From: Torreya grandis
Taxonomy: Eukaryota; Streptophyta; Pinopsida; Cupressales; Taxaceae
Assembly (NCBI GenBank): GCA_037957365.1
Contig: JARHVA010004805.1
Coordinates: 677,501-741,500, forward strand
Length of the DNA stretch: 64,000 bases
Direction of reading: 5' to 3'
Both the position numbers and the translations under genes were made by a program. The notes under the pieces are model-generated. The model was not told the DNA's origin and made no database searches. It saw only the letters and a list, made by a program, of their open reading frames with translations. This document shows positions 25,786 to 36,849 of the stretch, one piece after another (the first letter of the stretch is position 1; each line of letters opens with the position of its first letter).

Positions 25786-27000
25786 CAAATCCTAAGCAAA
25801 GGGGGAATTTCTAAAGACCCTTTCAATGAATTCCTCTCATTTTTACATAGAAAAACCCAGTATAAAAGGTCTTAACCTAAGTTATTTTATGTTTATTAAC
25901 ATAAAAAGACTTTAGGAACATTGTTTTAATTCTAATTTTATATAGTCATGAAAATGAATAAAATGTGTGCATCTTATAGGATCCAATGATAATTGCTTGA
26001 TCTAATGGTGCATCAAACTTGAAGACTTTTCAAAGGATTCGCGAGCTCAACTCATGGCCAATGTATGTCCTAAAGGCATGTAGTTAATGATTTGGGCCCA
26101 GTAAAGATCTAATGGCGATCCTTTGTTTGCTATATTTGATCTAATGGTGTATCAAGCCTGAGGATATTTCAAATGCCCCATGAGCTTGACATGTGGTATA
26201 ACCAATGAACTTAAGGATAAAAGGACTAATGAAATACAAGGACATGGATTTGGATTTTTAGAGCAAAATAAAGAAGGCTTTTCAAGACCAATGGCTAGTC
26301 TCTAATTATCATTTATGAAATTATCCATGAAAGGCATAGATCCATGCCACATAGGATCCACGTAAGATGAAAGATCAAAATAAAATATATCTTAGGCTTG
26401 AAAATTTAGAGAGCATGAGAATAAGGTCCAATAAAATCTAAGGCACGTATAAGATTAAGAGCTATATATTTCCACCATTAAATCTCAAAAACCCTAAGTC
26501 CTCCATAAAGAAGACCTGAGTCAGGTTAATTGATCATAAAGTAATAGAAATAATTTAACTAAATCTTGAATCAAGTACCTTAGTGAAATCCTTAGTGACC
26601 TTTAAGGTATAATTTAGTGTCATTAATGGTGATAAGTAGGCAATATATGAAAATGGAAGTAGATCTTTATCTAACTTCAAATACGAAAGGAAAGATCTTT
26701 ACGGACACTGAGTTGGACCTAAAAACCTTAAATGTGCATGGAATTAGGAATTAGACTGATTTATTCTTCTTTATGGAGGAATTATAGATAATTTCCTAGG
26801 AAGAAAAGAGGAATGCATCTATGCACCAAAGATACAATGACCTAGTTTAAATTCAACTAGCAGGTCTCCACCATATCATAGCCAAACTAGAGGTAATGTA
26901 TTATATTGACCTCCTTGCTCCTATTTTTATTCATTGAAAAATTGATCAAGATTATATCATTTAAGAAGGAAACACTAATAAGGTTGCATGCATCACCCCC

Positions 27001-29754
27001 ATGGCCTTTGAATCCTATCATAACCTCCCCATGCCTCATGTTGATCTCCCATCCTTGAGAGAATGGGAAATTAATCAACACCTAAATTCAATCCTTTTAC
27101 CCTGGCTAATCCAAGGATCTCATATTTGTAGGTCCCCTAATGGTGAAATTCCCATTTTCTAATGTGGGGAAGGTGTTAAGATATCTATGACCTTACTGAT
27201 TCAAGCCTTTGGTGCCCCATCCACTACTTAGGTAAATAAGGTCTAGGAGTCTTATGTCCACTACATGTTGGAAAAAAACCTAACCCCTCCCATTAGGGAC
27301 TTAATTAGTTTTTTCTTAGACAAACAATTCAAAACAATCAAGAAAAGGACCTAAAAGCAATTATTTATGATTTCCTATATATTGGATTCACTTTTTGCCT
27401 TTTTTGATTTCCTTAGCATCTAAAAGTGGTCTCCTAATGGCAGAACCATTATTTCCCATCATTTCACCAAATTGCATATATTCAAACATAAGAACCACAT
27501 GTAATTCATATATGATAGTGTCCTCTCAGCCATTTATGAGGTAATCACTAATGTCCCTATGCCCAAAATCCACCCTTTAATCAAAAGATAAGTGGAAACC
27601 ATGGGGGATGTATGGTTCTATTTAGATTGCATTGTAATAAGGATAGAAGGAATCATGATTCAACTATATAGATTGCCAATTCATGTCCCTAATAATCTTG
27701 CAGAGTAAGAGATTGATTATCAAATAATCCAAGGAGTGGAAGGAATATTAAAGAAAAATAAGAAGGCTTAGGTCCACCCCTTTCCACTATACATTGGAAG
27801 GATTGTGATCAAAGATTGGAAGCATTTGGAAATTATGGTGATCCACAAGAATTCTTTTGATTTCCAATTGGATGATCTTAAGATGTGAGACCCAAATGAT
27901 AGAGTGGCCAACCACATCTAGGATAAAAATGTCCCAAATACTGAGTACAAACATCAATTAGGGGTGGGAGATGGTATTTATACAAAGGTAAAGAACTTTA
28001 AAGAAGTCTTGTACAAGGTTAAAGGCTAAAACATAAAATTAAAGCATAGGCTAGTTAGAGATAATAAACCCTTAAGATAAAGATGGAAATTACATCTCTT
28101 GCATTATCATATGTTTCCAAGACCATTAGGGACTACTCATTAGCAACCACCTATTAGAGGAAAATCTTCTAATCCTCAACAAGTAGAATTGACAAAGCAA
28201 TCCTAGGTTGGGAAACCTAAGGATATAAAAGTAAAGGGTAAAGTTGTAATTAATGAGTAAAGGATAGAGCATATACCTGGTGAAGGTCCTCAACCCCAAA
28301 AATCCATATAGAGGCCTTTTTCCCCAGTGAAGGTCATTAGCATGATTGCCCTAGAGGTAAGAGAAATAGTAGAGAGTGCTCTTGCTAACATTAAAAATAC
28401 CTATGGTTTTGATAAGGAGGAGGATCCCTCTAATGTAACAAGCAAGTATTTGACTCCATTGGATGGAGGAAAGAGACAAGAAAAAATTGCCTTGGTGACC
28501 CTAGCACCTAGAAATAATAATAGGTTAACCTTCACTCATCCTACCAGTGAAGTTAACCTCTTCAGTGATGAGAATCCTATTTATGGACCAGCCATTCATG
28601 ACTAGTTTTTTAATCTAAAATTATATAAAATCCCATCTCTTTATCCATCATTGGATTTAACTTGAGTTGGCATAGATTCTCAAGAAAATATCAAGCCATA
28701 GATCTAAGACATTATGAACAAACAAGTAGAGATAAGGATCCAAATCCTTCAAAATAATGACAACTAAGGGATTAACACCCTAAGGGCCTCTAGGAGTTCA
28801 AATGTAAAAATTCTTGAGTTACTAAAGTTAAAGGATTTTGACCCAAAGGTCCACTTCAATCTAAACACATCAGGTCTTGAGAGAGTAGTGATAAAGAAGG
28901 CTACTATTATCACTGAGGAGTTCACCTTTCAAAAGGTGGAACCATTTATGGGCTTAACTCCCATTCAAGGGTAGGCAATATGAGAACATCCTATCTTTTA
29001 GGAGGATGTAGCTAGTTTGGTAATGACACAATCAAAAATGACCTTGGCTAGAATCAAAGGAATGAATTAGAGGATTCTCAACTTGGAGAAGGAGAATTAG
29101 GATTTAGAGGCTCAGGTTTTACTTTTAATTCTTAAGGAAAAATTATAAATGATGAATAAATTTTTGTTGGACACATTTGAGAATTTATAGAACATCAAGC
29201 TTATATTAAGTTCTTTAAACCATGAAGATGAGATGGCACAAGACTTAATCACCTAATAAAGTGATTCTCAAGCTCAGATGGTAGAACTCATCAATGTACA
29301 TAGGATAGAGCAGACCCTAGACTTTAATATCATCAAGCTTAGACATTTAGATATCCTCATGGGAGTTATGATAGATAAGCAAGAAAATTTTGTCACTTGG
29401 TATAGTAATGTCAACAACTTCATCAAGGTAGACAAGGAACTAATAACCTAAATAGAGAAAATTTTGGGGCCCTATTGGATAACCCTTCTCAAACCACTAC
29501 TATGGACTTGATCAGTGATGAAGAATTCAAGTAGACAGTTGGTGTCCCCATCTAGAGTATCAGGGGGCATTAGAGCCAAACTATTAAGGATAATTAGAAT
29601 ATCTTTAACATCATTCTTACTATAGGGAAGTAGATTGTAGAATTACAATGTATCAAGGAACTCATGGCTAAGGTTGATAGTGAATTTGACAAGTTAACAA
29701 GTCAAGAAGAAGATTGTCTAATGAATTCTATAGTGGATTTTGAGCTAATCAAAG
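27001..29754 (+). pseudogene. Large unknown ORF inside D 5' LTR (U3), copy 1
   Basis: From ATG 27,001 one frame runs about 2.45 kb with stops but no frame change until a 2-base loss near 29,460. It continues to the C insertion and resumes at 40,961, ending at TGA 41,002-41,004; about 936 codons in all. The longest open piece is 28,327-28,605. The N-terminal third is globular-looking (PMPHVDLPSLREWEI, QAFGAPSTT, SYVHYMLEKNLTPPI). The middle is charged (SALANIKNTYGFDKEEDPSN). The C-terminal third has Leu/Ile heptad-like, Glu/Lys-rich text suggesting coiled coil (RILNLEKEN, MVELINVHRIEQTLD). Several stops correspond to Gln or Trp codons in copy 2 (AGATAA vs AGACAA at about 27,588; ATGTGA vs ATGTGG at about 27,885). 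No gag, protease, RT or integrase motif is seen, and I do not recognise the family. Position upstream of the LTR TATA box places it in U3. Confidence 0.7.
29750..29754 (+). repeat. Target-site duplication of element C, left copy
   Basis: CAAAG directly before the C LTR (TGTTTC); the exact copy CAAAG follows the other LTR at 40,956-40,960. The uninterrupted D 3' LTR reads ATAATCAAAGAGC at the matching place (about 56,634), confirming the insertion. Confidence 0.9.
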
Positions 29755-30010
29755 TGTTTCTAACTATTTTTACTTTTCTACATTCAAAAGATGAAAGAAA
29801 CTATGGTAATGGTTAGGGGTTTGTATGTACTCAGACGAAGTTTGTGCACCGTATCCAGATGACTGAAGGAGTTCCTCTTTGGCTATGGAGGATGACACCT
29901 ATAGAAGAAAGAGACTCAAACACAGAGATTGTTAGATAGAGATAAGGTGGACTGCCAAGTGATATGCTCAGTCCCAAAAGTGCAAAGACTTCTTTGAGGG
30001 ATGACAGTCC

Positions 30011-30023
30011 ACTATTTATAAGT
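30011..30023 (-). promoter_or_regulatory. TATA box of C LTR (3' copy)
   Basis: On the minus strand it reads ACTTATAAATAGT, a near-consensus plant TATA box. The identical sequence stands at about 39,795-39,807 in the 5' LTR, where it would start the genomic transcript about 200 bp before the PBS. Confidence 0.6.
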
Positions 30024-30510
30024 AAAAGTGTCATAAATAAAGAAATGACAAATGACTAGCAAAGAGGAAATTAGATAATGCATACCTATTTCTTTGTAGT
30101 CGGTTTGCTATAGTCACTGACGCTGGTTAGTCTGCCATCATCAGTTTGTTAAGGTTACCCATGTCAGTTAGTCTGCTGATGTCAATAGGGGCAGTGGTTA
30201 ATGTTAGTTAGGGCAATGGCCTTGGACAAGTTTTGGATAGGGTTGTGGTCAACAGAATGGACTGGGATGTCTGTGGGAGCTTGTGCAAGTTTGCAGAGTA
30301 ATAGATAGGGTCTTATGAGGGACAAGGGGTAGAGGATAGGTTGTCAAAAGGGAGTAGGGATATGGGGAAGGCCTCTCAGCCTCTCTAAGAAGAAAGTTAG
30401 GTCTAGTCTGGTTGATAGAAGAGTCTGGTTGGTAATGTTTAGAAATAATGAAAAGAAACTAATTGCTTATACATTCTAAATCACTGAAATAGTAAAGAGG
30501 GGAGAAGAAT

Positions 30511-31290
30511 ACTTATCTCTTGCTTGGTACAGAGTGAGAGGTGTTTGAAGAACTTGTACATGTTGTGTCTGTACCCAGAAGAGTGTTGGTTGAAGTTTGA
30601 TGATTGATTTTAGAGAGTTCCTGTTGATGTCTAGGTTTGAGAGCTGAGAGAGGAAGAGAGGTCAAACTCTGGGTCTGTGATTCAGCATCCAGTGCTATGA
30701 TTTTAGCGTCCCAGTGCTATGATTTTAGCATCCCAGGGGAAGAGAATTCACCTTCGAGTTGTTTTAAGCAACTGACATCAGTGATCCCATCAGCATTGGC
30801 CGATGGGTAACCGACGTCGGCAGTTAGAAGATGGGAAAAAGGCTAAAATTAGCCTTTTGCCCATTCTTCCAACTACCAGGGTTAATTATCATTGGAAAAT
30901 ACTTAGCTCTTGCTTGGTGCAGAGTGAGAGGTGTTTAAAGCACTTGTAAATGTTGTGTCTGTACCTAGAAGAGTGTTGGTTAAATTCTGATGATTGATTT
31001 CAGAGAGTTCTTATTGATGTCCAAGTCTGAGAGCCAAGAGAGGAAGAGAGGTTGAATTCTGGGTCTATGATTCAATGTCTAGTGCTATGATTTTAGCATC
31101 CCAGTGCTGTGATTTTAGCATCCCAAGGGAAGAAAATTTGCCTTCGAGTTGTTTTAAGCAACTAACATCGGTGACCCCACTGGTGTCGTCTAATGGGTAA
31201 TCGACATCGGTGGCTAGAAGATGGGAAAAAGGCTAAAATTAGCCTTTTGCCCATTCTTCCAACTGCCAAGGTTAATTGTCATTGGAAAAC
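30511..31290 (-). repeat. 390-bp tandem duplication in C 3' LTR
   Basis: TGCTTGGTACAGAGTGAGAG at 30,521 recurs as TGCTTGGTGCAGAGTGAGAG at 30,911, and similarity runs to the ends TCATTGGAAAA of both units. The 5' LTR has one unit only (about 40,291-40,682). The duplication therefore arose in one LTR after insertion, or was tolerated in U3. Confidence 0.85.
30837..30858. repeat. Perfect 10-bp-arm hairpin in C LTR
   Basis: AAAAGGCTAA and its exact reverse complement TTAGCCTTTT are separated by AA. The same hairpin occurs at 31,227-31,248 and 40,621-40,642, intact each time although nearby bases have changed. Role unknown. Confidence 0.8.
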
Positions 31291-31535
31291 GGCCGAAGGC
31301 GGGTTTAATAGGCATGAGGATTAGTGAGAGGGTTGGAATGATTAGTCATAGGGTGATGAATGAGGGTATCCAAGGGTGAGGAATCCAAGGGTGAGGTGTC
31401 ATGGGTGAGGTGTTATTAATTTAAAATAAGTTATTATTTTAAATTAATAAGTGTGTGGGTTAGGAATGTGTAAAAGTGGACCAAGGGGACCAAGGGGGAC
31501 TCGACCAAGGAGTAGACACGATTTTGGTGTCTACA

Positions 31536-31548
31536 TTTTCCCCTTTTT
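31536..31548 (-). other. Polypurine tract of element C
   Basis: On the minus strand AAAAAGGGGAAAA stands directly before the 3' LTR start (TGTAGAC). This is a textbook position and composition for priming plus-strand DNA synthesis. Confidence 0.85.
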
Positions 31549-31770
31549 GTCTTGTTGGTTGTTTTGGACGAACTGCAAGACAAAAATAGGAGTAAGTTGC
31601 CCTAGGTATGGGATTAGTTTTTGTCTTGTTGGTTAATCTAATGAACTGTAAGACAAAAATAAGTGTTGATTGTCCCAGGTATGGGATAAGGTTTTTTTTG
31701 TCTTATTAGTTGTTCTAATGAACTACAAGACAAAAATAAGAGTTGATTACCCCAAGTATGGGATGAGGTA
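31544..31770 (-). repeat. Triple tandem hairpin array beside the polypurine tract of C
   Basis: Three repeats with a period of about 75 bp each contain the inverted arms TTTTTGTCTTG and CAAGACAAAAA. Arms lie at 31,544-31,554/31,576-31,586, 31,618-31,628/31,649-31,659 and 31,695-31,705/31,726-31,736, with loops of 20-21 bases. The units also share a GGTATGGGAT-type tail. The first hairpin overlaps the polypurine tract. Confidence 0.85.
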
Positions 31771-32269
31771 TCCCCCCTCAAAGTGGGAGTCAAGCGAAGG
31801 GAACCTAAAATCGAGGGCGGATTTGATAGATAGTGGATGGATATGGTGAGGTTTGAATGTGAACACTACAATAGTTGAGATTGTGTGTATACCACTTCAC
31901 GAGATGGTCAGGTCAAATTGTCATAGGTTAAGGTCGAGGAGTACTAAATTGAAATAACCAGTCCCCAACATTTAGTTGTAGTTGATTGGGTTATTTGATC
32001 CAAGCTGTAGCTCTAATGGTCATCGTGTTCCAAGTATCTTGGGCTCAGGAAGTGCTCTTGGAAAACATGAAAATGTCATCAGTAGTGGGGATCAACTTGC
32101 TCGTGATCCAATACTTGTGAGGGTTGAAATGGGCTGCAAATAATTTTGTTAACCATTCGTGAGGTAGCATACATGCAATCAAAACAACTAAGGCATAGTT
32201 GTCTTGAAAGTGGTCATGGTCTGAGGAGATAGTCATGATCTCTAAGGTTGTTGGTCAAGTTGAGTTGAG

Positions 32270-33190
32270 ATAGTTGGTCCATTAGATGGATGGATGAAGG
32301 AATGGCTAAGCTAACCTCAGAGGACCCCATGTCAACTGAGTGCTACCTACATAGCCCCTATTTAAAGGGCCTCAGGCCAATGTAGTTCTCCCTAAAAGGG
32401 AGGAAGAGGGTTGATTATGGATGTGGGTTGGATGAGGTTAAGTCATGGTCAAAGGTAATATGGTTTGTCCATCAAATAGATGATCAAACAGATGTGGTCG
32501 AGCTAACCCTAGAAGACGTCATGTCATCTGAGTGCTACCTACATAGTCCTTGTTGGAAGGGCCTTAGACCAATGTAGTTTAGGCTAAGAGTTAAAGTTGG
32601 TTGATGATTGGTTTAGACTAGGTTAAGTCATGGTTAAAGGTAATATGGTTTGTCCATCAAGTAGATGAACAAATGGATGTGGCTGAGCTAACTGCAAAAG
32701 ACATCATGTCATCTAAGTGCTACCTACATAGCCCCTATTTAAAGGGCCTCAGACCAATGTAGTTTAGGCGAGGAGTCAAAGTTGGTTGATGATTGGTTTG
32801 GACTAGGTTAAGTCATGGGCAAAGGTAATATGGTTTTTCCATCAAGTAGACGAACAAATGGATGTGGCTGAGCTAACCCCAGAAGATGTCATGCCATCTA
32901 AGTGCTGCCTACATAGCCCTTGTTAGAAGGGCCTCAGATCAATGTAGTTCAAACTAAGAGTCAAAGTGGTTGATGATTGGTTTGGTTAGGTTAAGTCATG
33001 GTCAAAGGTGATATGGTTTGTCCATCAGATAGATGAACAAATGGATGTGGCCAAGCTAACCCCAAAAGATGTCATGTCATCTGAGTGTTGCCTGCATAGC
33101 CCTTGTTGGAAGGGCCTCAGACCAATGTAGTTCAGACTAAGAGTTAAAGTTGGTTGATAGGTTGGTTTGGTCAAGTTATAAATGATGAGG
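32270..33190 (-). repeat. 185-bp tandem repeat, 5 copies, in C 3' non-coding region
   Basis: Repeat starts are at about 32,274, 32,461, 32,646, 32,831 and 33,014 (spacing 183-187 bp), marked by TGGTTTGTCCATCA, GCTACCTACATAGCCC and CCAATGTAGTT. Similarity between neighbours is high, and the first copy is the most diverged. Tandem repeats in the 3' untranslated region are a known trait of Tat/Ogre-type elements and a suspected source of satellites. Confidence 0.9.
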
Positions 33191-34757
33191 GTATGATGAT
33201 GTTACAACCTTTTCCATATTATGTGATGGTGTATTTTGTAACATTGGTTGAGTGGTCTTTTCATCCCTAGCAATTTTCCATATTCATGATGGATTTATTC
33301 TAAAAATGAAATGAGTATGTTTATGCTTCAACAAGTAGTGGTTTATGCTTGACATAAATTGTGTGGTGGATAGTTTCCATGTGTATTGGTTTCCATAGAA
33401 ACTAGTGTGAATAGACTATGAGAACATTAGTGGTCAAAAAAGGTTTGGTTGGTTTGGTGCGGTTGGCAAATGATTTGGTTGAATGTGACCAAAGGTATGG
33501 AGGAAGTGAAAGGCATTTTGCCCTTTCATTGACAAGGACCATAATGATAGCATAGGTAGGGGGTTTTAGAAATAAAAGCCTCGTTCATGCATTACGTCGT
33601 TGACCATTGGTTGTGTTAGAGAGGTAATTGAATCACTTTGACATTAAAATGAGCTTGAAATCCCTTGAGTAGGTGATGTGATATGTTAGGATAGGGTAAC
33701 CCTTTTTAGTAGGGATAACATTGCCCCTTTTTATAGGAGACCTTGAGAAAAACTAGAAGTCAAGTCAATGACCTTTTTTTTTTGGTAGACTGATCAATGC
33801 AGGAAGTCTACATGGGGATGTCATTTTGTTTTGTGGTCATATGTGAAGCTGATCAATGTGGGAAGATTTTGAGAGAGTGTTGTTTGTAGCAAGATTTTTA
33901 GACATAGCCATCCTTTGAGGGAGTGGTCTATATTCTTGCTTTATATGTTTTTGAGGGCTTTGAATAGTTGCCCTTTGAGGGAGTAGTCTATTAGCTACAA
34001 CAATGATGATACAACGATCCTTCGAGGGAGCAGTCTGTATTTAGAGTTTTATGACTTTTGGATATTAGGCATCCTAATTTATTTTTGACAGATTTTTTAG
34101 TCATGGGCAAGACTATAGAATATTGAGGGCTCCCTTTTATTAGGACAAAACATCCATATTTTATAAAAGGGTCACATAGTGTTTACTTTAGGGAAACAGG
34201 GTTGAAAGGAATGAGGATGAAGATGACAGGGATTGCTCAAGGGGCAAGCTCAAGTTAAATGTCAAGTGAATGAGTACTCGACTAATAGTAGAATGGTCGT
34301 AGATGTAAGGCATTAAGGGGCTCAAGTTTTGGTTGGCCTTTATTAGAAGATAGATGATAAGTCCCTAACTCATACTTGTGTGATATGATATAAGGTTCGA
34401 TCTAGTTAGGAGCAAACATGCCTCGTTTACTTCTCTCCATATTGGTCACATGTTAAAGATGATTAAGAAGTTGGTTTATGTTTGGTCGATGCTTGGTTGA
34501 TATGTTGTTGGCATGTTTGGTTGGTTGTCATTTGGTCGATGCTTGGTCAAGTCTTGGTTGGTTGATATTTGGTCAAGGTTGCGATAGTCAAGATAGAGTC
34601 AAATTGCCCCAGTTATTTATGACAGGGACAAGGTTTGGCACCCATTACGGATAATCAATGAGTTGGATAAAGGAGACAAAGAGAAGACAATGAAGTTTCT
34701 CTTTGACAAGGAGTGCAATGCAAGGATACATCTTGTGAAGCTTCTTGCCTGATTGGC
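33191..34757 (-). other. Non-coding interior of element C
   Basis: I see no open frame of note. It holds degenerate short repeats: TTTGAGGGAGTGGTCTAT-like units at about 33,914, 33,977 and 34,021, and a TTGGTCGATGCTTGGT-rich stretch at 34,470-34,590. It is the left part of the 3' non-coding region of C. Confidence 0.6.
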
Positions 34758-36800
34758 TTAGTTTAAGAGGGTGAGATCCTGATCTTCCAGGTTGGAGTTT
34801 GGAATCTCAAAATTATGGATTGTGATGGAGGTAATGGTTGGTAATGATTGGACTAAGGTAACTAGTGGTTGGGAGTCTTCAGGTTGGACCTCCACTACCT
34901 CTAAGGCTTTGATTAAGGCTTGTTGATGTTGGGGAGAGCTTTGAATGAGGTCATAAAAAGACATCTTCATAGGGTTTTGGTGAAATTGTTTCACCATGGG
35001 GTCATGAAGTGGCTGTAAAGATGTTTGATGGGATGTGCCCAAGATTGAAATCTTGGGTTGTGTTGGTTGAGGAGGATTGATGAATGGATATGTTTGAGGG
35101 AGAGAAACCTTCTCTTTCCCTTTATCCTTCATGGTTTGTAACCTATTGGCCACATTGATGATGTTGATTTTGAACAAAGGGGTTGAAGGTGATCGAGGGA
35201 CCACAGTTTGATGATGGGCTCCCGATTTAGGTGAAGATGTTTGAGAGGCATGGGATGGTGTCGATGGTTTGTTGAAAGGGTGGACAAGAGGATCCTTGGT
35301 GATAAGGGTGTCCTTTTTAAAGTGTTGATGAATGATAGATTTAAGAGCACAAAAATGCTCAGTGTCATGTCCAGGTGTGCGATGATACGCACAAAATTTA
35401 GTGTCATCGAACCAAGATGGTTTTGATCTGAGAGTTGATGAGTGTGAAGGTGAAGAGGTTTGGGGGACATGAGATGGTGTTGGATATTTGTTGACATTAT
35501 CCTTAACAAGAGGGGTGTCTTTCTCAAAGTATTGGTGGATGGAAACCTTAAGGGCACAACAATTTTTAGTGTCATGCCCAAGTGTGCGATGATATTGGCA
35601 AATTTTAGTGTCATCGAACCAAGACGGTTTTGGTCTAAGAGGTTGAAATGGTTTGATAGGAAGAAGAGTGATGTTAGAGGATTGCAAAAGTCAACATAGT
35701 AATAAGGTATAAGAACCTGCTAATGGGTCTACACATTGTGTTGCATTAAAAGTTAACTTCTATTTAGACATTGTCAAGGGAGTGTTTTGTACCATCCTTT
35801 TGTTTGGCAGTGTGGCCAAATGCATAGATGACACTTTCATGGTAGGAGGCGTTGGATGTTTTCAAGGAGGTATGTTTTTGTTAGGTGTTGGTAGTAATGG
35901 AGGTGATTTGTTTTTGTTAGGGGTTGGAGTAGGGAGTACTCCTATTATGGTAGAAGGATAAGGGCCCAAAATGGAGGGCAATGATGATGGTGGAGGAGGA
36001 GTTCTCTGATGTGGTTTAGTAGCCTTCTTTGGTTGGGTGCAAGGACTACTATTGTGGCGGGTAAAGTTCAAGTCTACCCTCACCAAATCTTCTTCGACCG
36101 AAGTAGGTGAGGTGGCAAGTTCCTCTCTTGATGAAGAAGGGATTGGAGAGTTTGGCTCTTTAAGAGGGTAGAGTGTAGGGATGGTGATGGCTTCGACGTG
36201 TGGTCGAGAAGTGAGGAAAGTATGATCCCCCATTGATGATAGGAAGGATGAGGGCGAGGCTATCAGTGATGGTGTTATCAAGGCATCTTCAAATATAAGA
36301 GAGGTCAATGGAGAACTAATAGGAGTAGAAGGTTCATCCACCTGTGGAAGAGAAGTGGGAGAATAAGGCTCTTCTTCCTGCAATGGACCAATGGGTGGGC
36401 TAACCTCTTTAGACTGTGAGAGAGGTTGGTTAGGCATAAGAGGTGAGACCATGTTGACTGTGCGTATATTACACTCTTGGGAGTCATCAACCATGGTCTG
36501 CACGTTGTTTTGGCTAGGGGGATGGTTAGGAAAAGGTTGTTTAAAGATGTCTATTTTTTGGTTAGGTGGTGCATTTGGGTTATCCAAAACAAGATCTACC
36601 TTGTCTATCATGTCTTGGACAATGTTTTTGAAAGTTTTGCAATTGTCTATGTCATGACCCTTGACACGATGATATTGACAAAAGTCATTTTCACTGTACC
36701 ATGTAGGGATAGGTTTTGAGGGGTCGAATTGAGGTGGTCAAATTTGAGGGAGATTGAGGACCCCCTGTTTGACAAGTTTATCCAACATGGATGTGTATGA
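34758..36800 (-). pseudogene. Element C gag-like frame, C-terminal part with three knuckles
   Basis: One minus-strand frame covers open pieces 36,611-35,862 and 35,687-34,758, separated by three stops. It contains three zinc-knuckle-like units with the pattern C-x2-H-x4-H-x4-C: FCQYHRVKGHDIDNC (about 36,680), ICQYHRTLGHDTKNC (about 35,600) and FCAYHRTPGHDTEHFC (about 35,400; spacing off by one). Units two and three share the flank PSWFDDTK and are clearly a duplication. Linkers are very rich in Pro, Ser and Thr. Plant gypsy gag proteins usually show one such motif. No protease follows; the frame ends at a stop at 34,755-34,757. Role: nucleic-acid binding by the particle protein, inferred from the family. 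Confidence 0.75.
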
Positions 36801-36849
36801 TTCTCCTATTGGAGTGTACTGATGCTGTATATACCGTTGTTGGAATTGT

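Larger units (their letters stand above)
24782..29754 (+). repeat. Element D 5' LTR, proximal part
   Basis: It aligns with 51,659-56,643 of the 3' LTR from GACCAACATA onward. The first 2.2 kb are non-coding and contain GATCTAATGGT-type motifs and a 132-bp tandem pair; then follows the U3 reading frame. It is interrupted at the CAAAG target site by element C. Confidence 0.85.
29755..31535 (-). repeat. Element C 3' LTR (1.78 kb, with extra duplication)
   Basis: It aligns closely with 39,539-40,955 but is 364 bp longer because a 390-bp unit is tandemly repeated (30,511-30,900 and 30,901-31,290). It contains the minus-strand TATA box (30,011-30,023), the AAAAGGCTAA hairpin twice, and a 23-bp direct repeat pair GTGCTATGATTTTAGC at about 30,692-30,735. 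Confidence 0.9.

Noticed and set aside
31776..31783. C-rich stretch next to the hairpin array as a G-quadruplex
   Set aside because: Only one run is present; four closely spaced G runs are not found on either strand here.
35129..35614. 161-codon minus-strand frame overlapping the C gag-like frame
   Set aside because: The overlapping frame 34,758-35,687 carries the repeated Cys/His units and is longer; this one is the offset shadow.
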